NCBI GenBank assembly: GCA_025361465.1
Contig: JANYAG010000103.1
Location: 1 to 7,870 of the forward strand
Length of the DNA stretch: 7,870 nt
Reading direction: 5' to 3'
Source: Gemmatimonadota bacterium
GTDB taxonomy: Bacteria > Gemmatimonadota > Gemmatimonadetes > Gemmatimonadales > GWC2-71-9
The translations under genes and the position numbers were made by a program. Positions 1 through 5,208 of the stretch are shown here, piece after piece; within the stretch, counting starts at the first letter, position 1; every line of letters starts with the position of its first letter. The notes beneath the pieces are model-generated. The model was not told the origin of the DNA, ran no database searches, and saw only the letters and a program-made list of their open reading frames with translations.

Positions 1-141
1 GTCTACCTGCGCTATGTCGGCCGGCCGGAACGCGCCTCTCCCGCCGAGGGGTACAACTCGACCCATGTCGTCGAGCAGGAGCGCATCATCAATGAGGCGC
101 TGGCGTCGGGCTCGTCGGCGGTGCGGGTCGCGAAGAGCTGA
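1..141 (+). CDS. sucA: 2-oxoglutarate dehydrogenase E1 component, C-terminal end (partial)
   Basis: Only the last 46 codons and the TGA stop are present; the start lies outside the window. Frame 1 reads through from base 1 and ends ...VRVAKS. The segment YVGRPERASPAEGYNSTHV, followed by VEQERIINEAL, matches the conserved tail of thiamine-diphosphate 2-oxoglutarate dehydrogenase E1. There, a 'Y-x-GRP-x-x-ASPA-x-GY' stretch precedes a helix ending 'EQ...(I/L)-x-EAL'; E. coli SucA ends in a very similar way. The enzyme decarboxylates 2-oxoglutarate and passes the succinyl group to the E2 lipoyl domain in the TCA cycle. The tail cannot show whether this is a plain E1 or a fused E1/E2-type (Kgd) protein. 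Family call is fairly secure; the exact paralogue less so. Confidence 0.85.
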   Translation, partial: VYLRYVGRPERASPAEGYNSTHVVEQERIINEALASGSSAVRVAKS

Positions 142-178
142 ATGGACACAGCGGACGTCTGCCACTGTGCCCATTCAG
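138..178. terminator. Candidate bidirectional hairpin terminator between convergent genes
   Basis: The arms 138-154 (CTGAATGGACACAGCGG) and 162-178 are complementary at 15 of 17 positions, around a 7-base loop. The left arm includes the sucA stop codon. The hairpin lies between the sucA stop and the stop of the minus-strand gene ending at 186, where a shared terminator would be expected. There is no T-run on either side, so it is not a classical intrinsic terminator. It could instead protect transcript ends or mark the end of a Rho-terminated transcript. An alternative smaller hairpin uses CCACTG (162-167) with CAGTGG (176-181). Confidence 0.5.
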
Positions 179-185
179 TGGGGAC

Positions 186-581
186 TCAGTGGAATAGCGA
201 TCCGATCATCCCACCGAGAATTGCGAAACTCCCGATGGACGCGACCCATTCTAGAGTGGAAAGCGAACAATGCGATGATTCGCAGGGGGCGGTTCGAAGT
301 GCATTTGCGATCAGCAGCCCAGTAATACCACCGATCGCCATTCCCGCCTTCCAATGTGAGTGCTTCACCGAATCACCGGCAAACGCAAATCGCGTGGTTT
401 CTAGCGACTGAACCCGTTGGGCCGGCGCCTGAATCCCCACCGGTCGTGGCCCCTGAGCATTGACGGAATGATAGGTGCCAGGAATTAGCAGGACTCCAAG
501 CAGCGCACACATCACCACCATGCGCCCTTTGGGGAACGATGAGCTCCGCGGACCCTTCCCCAACTTCATATCACCATCCAT
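186..581 (-). CDS. Small exported protein with two glycine-rich membrane segments, unknown function
   Basis: 131 residues. The ATG at 581 is chosen because GGAGAG (587-592) stands 5 bases upstream. The open frame extends further up, but that part overlaps the neighbouring gene and does not look like protein. A charged N-terminus (residues 1-20) leads into a hydrophobic stretch (21-36) and a likely signal peptidase site after VNA (residue 42). The mature part has a short polar region, then two hydrophobic segments, about 79-95 and 112-130, both rich in spaced glycines (GMAIGGITGLL and ILGGMIGSLF). A loop between them holds C100 and C105, which could form a disulfide. This resembles glycine-zipper envelope proteins, but I do not recognise a named family. 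It lies 92 bases downstream of the lipoprotein gene on the same strand and may be co-transcribed with it. Confidence 0.7.
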   Translation of the reverse strand: MDGDMKLGKGPRSSSFPKGRMVVMCALLGVLLIPGTYHSVNAQGPRPVGIQAPAQRVQSLETTRFAFAGDSVKHSHWKAGMAIGGITGLLIANALRTAPCESSHCSLSTLEWVASIGSFAILGGMIGSLFH

Positions 582-586
582 CGAGG

Positions 587-592
587 CTCTCC
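587..592 (-). promoter_or_regulatory. Ribosome binding site that decides the start of the small exported protein
   Basis: On the minus strand GGAGAG is followed by CCTCG and then the ATG at 581. The alternative in-frame ATGs at 596 and 569 have no comparable purine tract at the right distance. Confidence 0.6.
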
Positions 593-673
593 GCATCGTC
601 TTGGCCCTCAGGAAGTAGTTCGCCGGTCTTGATTTGCGGTTGCGGTTCGGCTGGTCATCCCACCCACAGCAGG

Positions 674-1765
674 CTACCATGGCCCGAAGACCCAGCCATT
701 CAGTCGATGGGCGTATGAATCCGGAGCACGTGGCACGGCGCCACTCCAGCCGCCGAAGCCACCTTCCGGGTTGGACCAGTAGCACTCCTCTTCATGGAAT
801 TGCGCCAAGGCGGGCAGACCAGATTCACGACAATCCAAGAAATACTCATGGTGATCACTCGCGCCTACGTTTCTTGACATTCCTGGAACATCCACGATCA
901 TTGAGCTGTCGCCATTACAGGTGTCAGACCAAATGTCGAACAGGATGGTGAACGGATTCCCACCATTGCAGTCGTCTTCAGTGCTGTAGTTGGCGTGTTT
1001 GCTGATCGACACGTGAACAACGGGCACCCCGCCTGCATTTCCAGTATACTCCAACGATGGAGGGTAGGTACTTCCCGAGCCAAAGTCGCACGTGCCTTCC
1101 GCCCCATGTGAATAGACATCGTCGTTCGGCACCATCAGTCCTTCAGACGAGTAGACATAAGGCCACGCCGTCGTCCCGCCACAATAGACTCCATATCCTT
1201 CGTGCTGCGAGAACCACGCCGCGTCAGTCACCCAGTGCATCGTGGACGCCTCGTATCGCACGCGCAGCACGATCGCCTCACTGTCCCCGAAATGCCCGCA
1301 TGCCTTTGATTCGGGGGCAAATAGCTCATGGCACCAGGTCGTGCCCTGGTCGATATACTCGCTCAGCATATACATGACCAACGCCATTAGGCGACCGTTG
1401 TGAACGCCGAGCGATTTCACGGCGAAGGCAGGTTCCTGGCCGATATCGTCGTACTGCGAGTAGACCAAGGTCGGCGCGAATGCCTGAGCCAACCTGAGTT
1501 CGCAGTAGTCGATTATCCCGTCCTGGTCCAAGTCCTCGGCGCTCTGCGTATCCAGGCAAGCCTCATCCGTCACATACTGAGATACATAGACGCCGACGGA
1601 GTCCGGATTGGGATCGGGGTCCTCGACACAGTAACCTTGCCAGCAGAGGAGACTTGGCTTCGGCGAATGAGTTGTCGCGATCGGCGTGGTGGGGTTCAAT
1701 TCGCACCCGCCGAGACTGACGGCGAGCGCCGCTAGAGCGAGGACCCTCGTGCGTGTCCGGAACAT
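674..1765 (-). CDS. Cysteine-rich lipoprotein with EF-hand-like calcium loop and Vps62-like body
   Basis: 363 residues. The ATG at 1765 has GGAG (1771-1774) 5 bases upstream; the frame stays open to 1900 but that part lacks protein character. Residues 1-21 are a lipoprotein signal: RTRTR, a hydrophobic core, then LGGC with C21 as the lipidated cysteine. Residues 78-89 (DLDQDGIIDYCE) carry acidic residues at positions 1, 3, 5, 9 and 12, the pattern of an EF-hand or dockerin calcium loop. The rest has the order of motifs seen in Vps62-like proteins: LAQAFAPTLVYS (92-103), GHFGDSEAIVLRV (157-169), SQHEGYG (186-192), VPVVHVSISKHANYS (247-261). Twelve further cysteines suggest disulfides outside the cytoplasm. 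Catalytic activity is unknown; the Vps62 link is from motif memory and is moderate. Sampled G+C is about 50%, well below the neighbours. Confidence 0.8.
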   Translation of the reverse strand: MFRTRTRVLALAALAVSLGGCELNPTTPIATTHSPKPSLLCWQGYCVEDPDPNPDSVGVYVSQYVTDEACLDTQSAEDLDQDGIIDYCELRLAQAFAPTLVYSQYDDIGQEPAFAVKSLGVHNGRLMALVMYMLSEYIDQGTTWCHELFAPESKACGHFGDSEAIVLRVRYEASTMHWVTDAAWFSQHEGYGVYCGGTTAWPYVYSSEGLMVPNDDVYSHGAEGTCDFGSGSTYPPSLEYTGNAGGVPVVHVSISKHANYSTEDDCNGGNPFTILFDIWSDTCNGDSSMIVDVPGMSRNVGASDHHEYFLDCRESGLPALAQFHEEECYWSNPEGGFGGWSGAVPRAPDSYAHRLNGWVFGPW

Positions 1766-1770
1766 GGCAG

Positions 1771-1774
1771 CTCC
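1771..1774 (-). promoter_or_regulatory. Ribosome binding site of the lipoprotein gene
   Basis: Minus strand reads CTGGAGCTGCC before the ATG at 1765, giving GGAG with a 5-base spacer. It supports starting the protein at the signal peptide and not at the upstream in-frame ATG at 1900. Confidence 0.6.
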
Positions 1775-1948
1775 AGCGCTTCGTGAGGGGGATTCAATCG
1801 TACCCCCGTGACCAGGAAGGGGCAATGACGCACAGATGACGGCCTCGCTCGATCTGGTCCGCGGCACGTTGGAGTGAACCGCCGCACAGCTCCATTCCAC
1901 TTCTGGTTGTCGGAAATCTCATTTGAGTACCCGTATAGCGAAGACGTT

Positions 1949-1981
1949 ACGGGGGGGGAGCAACGATGTCGCTCCCCCCGT
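1949..1981 (-). terminator. G-tract hairpin downstream of the HNH gene
   Basis: On the + strand an 8-G run followed by AGC (1951-1961) faces GCT followed by six C (1971-1979). This gives at least 9 G:C-rich pairs with a 9-base loop (AACGATGTC). It begins 24 bases past the HNH stop on the minus strand, a normal place for a terminator. No T-run follows on that strand, so termination by this hairpin alone is uncertain. The rest of the 239-base gap 1766-2004 holds no gene that I can support; the lipoprotein promoter must lie there, but I see no convincing -35/-10 pair. Confidence 0.5.
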
Positions 1982-2004
1982 GACACCGCGGCTCTGCCCT
2001 CGTC

Positions 2005-2433
2005 TCAGTCCGGCGGCAGCAGCGGACGTTCCGACGCACTGCGTGCGAGCTGCTTCAGCGGTTCGGAAAGGTGATCGCCATAATGCAGGAGGAAGACACC
2101 CCGCGCGCGCCTGGCCATCAGGAAGGCGAGCAGCGGGGTGTCGGCCTTGGCCGCGTTGCAGGGACGACACGCCAGGACGAGGTTGTCGGGCCGGTCGTAG
2201 GCCGACTGGCCTCGGCGCGGCCGCACATGGTCGAGCGTGATGGTATCGACAGCGACCCGGGTGCCACAGTAGGCACAGACCGACCCATGGCGCTCGAGGA
2301 GCCAGTCGCGATGCGCACCGTATGATCGTCCGGGAGAACGGCGGAGACGGGCTCCAGTGGTGCCTGACTTCGCTTCGGCGCCGTCCGGCGCCGTGGCGGC
2401 CTCTTTGCGGCCGCGACTACGTGATCTGCCCAC
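2005..2433 (-). CDS. Stand-alone HNH endonuclease
   Basis: 142 residues from a GTG start. A basic, low-complexity N-terminal tail (residues 1-40, RSRSRGRK and similar) precedes a compact HNH domain. Zinc-type cysteines are C53-A-Y-C56 and C89-R-P-C92. The catalytic core is TLDHV (D68-H69), then N84 in DRPDNLVLAC and N93 with K96 in CNAAKAD. This matches the McrA/HNH pattern with Asn in place of the last His. Such proteins cut or nick DNA as ββα-metal nucleases. No methylase, restriction subunit, phage terminase or intron is adjacent, so the role (repair, defence or a domesticated homing nuclease) cannot be read from context. It is followed by a hairpin and preceded on the same strand, 83 bases away, by the pseudokinase gene. 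Confidence 0.85.
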   Translation of the reverse strand: MGRSRSRGRKEAATAPDGAEAKSGTTGARLRRSPGRSYGAHRDWLLERHGSVCAYCGTRVAVDTITLDHVRPRRGQSAYDRPDNLVLACRPCNAAKADTPLLAFLMARRARGVFLLHYGDHLSEPLKQLARSASERPLLPPD

Positions 2434-2438
2434 GACAT

Positions 2439-2444
2439 TCCTTC
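2439..2444 (-). promoter_or_regulatory. Ribosome binding site that selects the GTG start of the HNH gene
   Basis: Minus strand reads GAAGGA, then ATGTC, then GTG at 2433. The spacer of 5 bases fits the GTG. The ATG inside the spacer is out of frame with the HNH domain and touches the Shine-Dalgarno tract, so it is a poor start. Confidence 0.65.
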
Positions 2445-2516
2445 GAAAAATAGTGTTCCAATCCTGCCTCGAAGCCTAATGGACTGCACCGGGCGACGTA
2501 AGGCGACCGCGATGAT

Positions 2517-3344
2517 TCAGCGTCGGGACGCCAGATACAACAGGATCAACAGGACCGCCCCGATCAGCACCAGCATGCCGAAGGTGGTGTGCTTCGGCCG
2601 CGATCGGGCGCCCCGCCCCGCGGAATCGATGAGCGCCCCGAGGGCAGACGCCTGTTCCACCGGAAAGGTGTCGAGGACGCCGAGCACCGCCTCGGCACGC
2701 TGGGGCCGGCGAGCGGGATCGGGCGACCCCATCGATTCGAGCAGCGCCGCGATTTCCGGCGGCAACCGCCGCCTGGACGAAGCGCTGCCCGGACGCTCGC
2801 CGTAGAACAGGGTTCGCGCGATCGTGGCGAGCCCGTCGAGATCATCGACGGCGCTGCTTCCCTCACTCAACGCCAGCCCGGTGATCCGGGTTCCCTGCTC
2901 GGTCAGCACGACCGTGTCGAGACCGAGACCCCCGTGGGCCAATCCGCGCCGATGCATCGCCACGAGTGCTCGCGCGACATCGCGCACCGCCCGCACCGCC
3001 TCACGCACCGGTCGCGGACCTCGCTCGGCGACCAGGGCGGCCACCGTGACACCATCGGGTTCCTGCTCGACCACCCAGGCTCGACCATCGATGTCGCCAA
3101 CGGCGATCGGCAGGTCGATGCTGGCGTGGTTGAGCTCGGTGAGGCGGGCAAGCTTCTCTCGCAGCACCTGAGGTGATGGCCCCTCCGGAGGCGTCGGATG
3201 CAGGGTGACCAGCAGCAGGCGACCCTGCTCCGGGGCGTGGGCGGTGTACACGCGCCGGCCCCGCAAGGCGGGCTGCTCGTCAGAAATGACGGTATCGCCG
3301 CCAAGCGCGAGCTGGAGTCTGGGTCGCACCGTATCGGAAGACAT
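2517..3344 (-). CDS. Tail-anchored protein-kinase-like protein lacking catalytic residues (pseudokinase)
   Basis: 275 residues from the ATG at 3344. The fold signature is that of a Hanks-type Ser/Thr kinase. There is a strand-rich N-lobe (15-50), a helix LREKLARLTELNHASI (61-76), a hinge near WVVEQEPDGVTVAALV (90-105), and a helix ending MHRRGLAHGGLGLDTVVL (130-147). A C-lobe follows, with DDLDGLATIARTLFYGERP (167-185) and DPARRPQRAEAVLGVL (209-224). Every key motif is changed. The VAxK lysine position reads VTLH (H49), HRDLKPxN reads HGGLGLDT (Asp to G139, Lys to G141, Asn to T144), and DFG reads GLA (156-158). No glycine-rich loop is visible. A single membrane segment (254-271) ends the protein before ASRR, so the kinase fold should face the cytoplasm. 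Phosphotransfer is unlikely; a binding or scaffold role is inferred. It is divergent from the GT-C gene. Confidence 0.8.
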   Translation of the reverse strand: MSSDTVRPRLQLALGGDTVISDEQPALRGRRVYTAHAPEQGRLLLVTLHPTPPEGPSPQVLREKLARLTELNHASIDLPIAVGDIDGRAWVVEQEPDGVTVAALVAERGPRPVREAVRAVRDVARALVAMHRRGLAHGGLGLDTVVLTEQGTRITGLALSEGSSAVDDLDGLATIARTLFYGERPGSASSRRRLPPEIAALLESMGSPDPARRPQRAEAVLGVLDTFPVEQASALGALIDSAGRGARSRPKHTTFGMLVLIGAVLLILLYLASRR

Positions 3345-3351
3345 TCGAGGG

Positions 3352-3380
3352 ATGATCCCCAGACAACACGGGGGCCGCAA
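3352..3380 (-). promoter_or_regulatory. Possible promoter of the pseudokinase gene, with nearly leaderless start
   Basis: On the minus strand TTGCGG (3375-3380) and GATCAT (3352-3357) are 17 bases apart, and the ATG at 3344 follows after 7 bases. If real, transcription would start at or next to the ATG. No well-placed Shine-Dalgarno tract is seen; the nearest, GGGGA, is 11 bases from the ATG. Match to consensus is only partial (3 of 6 and 4 of 6). Confidence 0.3.
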
Positions 3381-3422
3381 GGGCGGCGGCCAGTCGAGCA
3401 GGGGGGCAGGCCCTCCCGACGG

Positions 3423-3450
3423 TTGCCTCCGGCCCATCGTGTGGTACGTT
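3423..3450 (+). promoter_or_regulatory. Possible promoter of the GT-C gene, with nearly leaderless start
   Basis: TTGCCT (3423-3428) and TACGTT (3445-3450) are separated by 16 bases, and the ATG at 3460 lies 9 bases past the -10 element. The expected transcript start would fall within a few bases of the ATG, and no Shine-Dalgarno tract lies between. Consensus match is 4 of 6 for the -35; for the -10 it includes the key T, A and final T. Confidence 0.4.
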
Positions 3451-3459
3451 CCGCAGTCG

Positions 3460-5124
3460 ATGCCCAAGCACCAGAAGAAGCGGCCCAACGTCCCGGCTGG
3501 CGAGACCATCACGCCAGCACAGACGAGTGCGCCCCGGCGCCTGATCGGCGAGCCCGAGTTGCTGGCCGCGCTCGCCGTGGTGGTGTGTGCGCTGCTCACC
3601 TGGCTCGCCCGTTCGACGCTCAACCCGGATGGCGTGTCGTACCTCGACCTCACCAACAGGATCCTGGCCGGCGACTGGTCGTCGTTTGTGCAGGGATACT
3701 GGTCACCACTCTATCCGGCGCTCGTCGCCCTGTTCGCCATGGTCGCCGGTCGGGATCCTGTCGCACTGATCGCGACGGCGCACGCGATCAACGGCTTCGC
3801 CGCGATCGCCACCGTTGCCCTGCTCTGGTGGTGGAGTCGCCAGAACTCCCAGCGGTTCTTTGCCCGCATGATGATCGCCACCTTCCTCCTCATCAGTGCC
3901 GGGCTGCCGCGCATCGAGGCCGTGACACCTGATGTCCTCCTGCTGGCCCTGATGGCCTGGATCGGCTACGAGTTGCTGGCGCACCGCGGTGAACGATGGC
4001 TGCTGACCGGACTCCTCCTCGGCGCCGCATTCCTCACCAAGACCAGCGCCTGGCCATGGCTGCTGCTGGCGTTGCCACTGCGCATCTGGGGAGCCCGCCA
4101 GGCCGAAGCGCGACGTTCGGTGCTGCTTTCATCCGGTGTGTGCGCCGCCGTGATGCTGACCTGGATCATTCCGATGAGTACCGACGCGGGACATCCCACG
4201 CTGGGATCGGCCGGGCGCCTCAACGCCGCGTGGTATCTCACAGCGGACGATTCGCGGACGCCAGACGCGCACCTCGGCCGCCACACCTCATACCACCAGA
4301 TGCCGGTGGACTCAGGACGCACCGTTGTCTGGGCCGAATTCCCAGATGCTGCTCGATGGACGTACGCGCCATGGTCCGATCCGACCGCGTGGGAAGCCGG
4401 GGTCCAGACCCGGAACGCGAGCACACCGGAGACCACGGCACTGATCGCTTACTGGGGTCGGCAGGCAAAAAACTCCCTCGGGCTCTGGCTGCTGCCGGTC
4501 CTGCTGGGCATCCTGCTCCCCTGCTACTTGCTGCAACGGCGAGAGACGATGTGGCGACGACTGTTCGAGGAGGATCGCTCGATCGCGGTCGTGGCACTGC
4601 TCGGACTGGCTGGGGTGGGCCAGTTCATCCTGGTGCACTCGGAGCCGCGACTGATCGCGCCGTTCGGCCTCCTGTTCGCCCTCGCCGTCCTGCATTGGCT
4701 GTCGAGGGAACGCCCGGCCACGCCAAGGTTCCCGATGGCGCTGCGACAAGGGGCGACCGCGCTGGGACTGATCGGGGCGGTGGGCTTTGCGGTCCCCCGG
4801 CTGCAGGAGGGCATCGCGTCGAGTGCCCGGATCAATAGCGTCATTGCCGCCATCGCCCGGACGAATGCATCCCTCGCCACGGCCGGGCTGTCGCAGGCGA
4901 AGATTGTGATCCTCGGACCGGCCATTCCGATCGAAGCGAGCGCCTTCCTGTCGGGGGCACAGATCGTCGCCCAGGTGCCGCCGATCTCGGTCGAGGTGAT
5001 CAAGCGTCTGCCAGCCGATCGCCAACGGGCGGTCATCACGGAGATCTTTGGAGGCAAGGCGCAGGTGGCCTGGTTGACCACCCCGGACGCCGGGGTCAAC
5101 ATCGTGGTGATCCCTCCGAAGTAG
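3460..5124 (+). CDS. GT-C superfamily membrane glycosyltransferase (PMT/ArnT-like)
   Basis: 554 residues from the ATG at 3460. The open frame continues upstream, but that part overlaps the divergent gene and has no protein character. A basic cytoplasmic tail (1-33) is followed by a first membrane helix (34-50). A periplasmic loop comes next with NPDGVSYLDLTNRILAGDW (55-73) and GYWSPLYP (79-86). This is the acidic, membrane-adjacent motif of lipid-phosphate-sugar-dependent transferases, with D57 as the likely catalytic acid. About nine more hydrophobic helices follow (roughly 86-97, 104-126, 135-150, 155-210 as two or three, 219-238, 340-357, 375-392, 397-413, 430-445). HSEPRLIAPFGLL (393-405) resembles the conserved arginine segment of PMT-like enzymes. 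Residues 446-554 form a soluble periplasmic end. Sugar donor and acceptor cannot be told. Confidence 0.75.
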   Translation: MPKHQKKRPNVPAGETITPAQTSAPRRLIGEPELLAALAVVVCALLTWLARSTLNPDGVSYLDLTNRILAGDWSSFVQGYWSPLYPALVALFAMVAGRDPVALIATAHAINGFAAIATVALLWWWSRQNSQRFFARMMIATFLLISAGLPRIEAVTPDVLLLALMAWIGYELLAHRGERWLLTGLLLGAAFLTKTSAWPWLLLALPLRIWGARQAEARRSVLLSSGVCAAVMLTWIIPMSTDAGHPTLGSAGRLNAAWYLTADDSRTPDAHLGRHTSYHQMPVDSGRTVVWAEFPDAARWTYAPWSDPTAWEAGVQTRNASTPETTALIAYWGRQAKNSLGLWLLPVLLGILLPCYLLQRRETMWRRLFEEDRSIAVVALLGLAGVGQFILVHSEPRLIAPFGLLFALAVLHWLSRERPATPRFPMALRQGATALGLIGAVGFAVPRLQEGIASSARINSVIAAIARTNASLATAGLSQAKIVILGPAIPIEASAFLSGAQIVAQVPPISVEVIKRLPADRQRAVITEIFGGKAQVAWLTTPDAGVNIVVIPPK

Positions 5125-5149
5125 CCCCACGATCAGGTCGGCAGACGAT

Positions 5150-5155
5150 TATCTT
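5150..5155 (+). promoter_or_regulatory. Possible -10 element of the tkt-tal unit
   Basis: TATCTT lies in a short AT-richer patch (GATTATCTTG) of the 84-base gap between the GT-C stop and the transketolase start, 53 bases before the GTG. No matching -35 is evident, so this is tentative. The gap contains no clear terminator for the upstream gene, and read-through from it is possible. Confidence 0.3.
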
Positions 5156-5208
5156 GCGTCGGCCACGCTACTGCGGCCGCCACCCCAAGACGACCAGCCC
5201 CGAGATCC

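Noticed and set aside
162..194. Short CAGTGG direct repeats next to the sucA hairpin
   Set aside because: They are only six bases long and few in number, too little to call a repeat array or an integration site.
582..785. Upstream extension of the small exported protein
   Set aside because: It overlaps the end of the lipoprotein gene and puts the signal sequence in the middle of the protein; GGAGAG supports the ATG at 581.
1766..1900. Upstream extension of the lipoprotein reading frame
   Set aside because: It would bury the lipoprotein signal peptide 45 residues into the protein; a good ribosome binding site lies before the ATG at 1765.
2118..2438. Alternative ATG frame inside the HNH gene
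   Set aside because: The ATG abuts the Shine-Dalgarno tract, and the frame gives an arginine/proline-rich product without HNH motifs.
2589..3176. Long + strand open frame (195 codons) opposite the pseudokinase gene
   Set aside because: It is an antisense shadow in G+C-rich coding DNA, with no recognisable domain; the minus-strand frame carries a clear kinase fold and membrane anchor.
3205..3459. Upstream extension of the GT-C reading frame
   Set aside because: It would overlap the divergent pseudokinase gene and its promoter region, and the added residues lack protein character. The ATG at 3460 gives a normal N-terminus with a first membrane helix.
3345..3656. Upstream extension of the pseudokinase reading frame
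   Set aside because: It overlaps the start of the GT-C gene, and the predicted residues show no link to a kinase N-lobe.
4312..5130. 272-codon minus-strand open frame opposite the GT-C gene
   Set aside because: Composition is arginine-, aspartate- and glutamine-rich with no domain pattern, while the + strand shows hydrophobic helices and transferase motifs.
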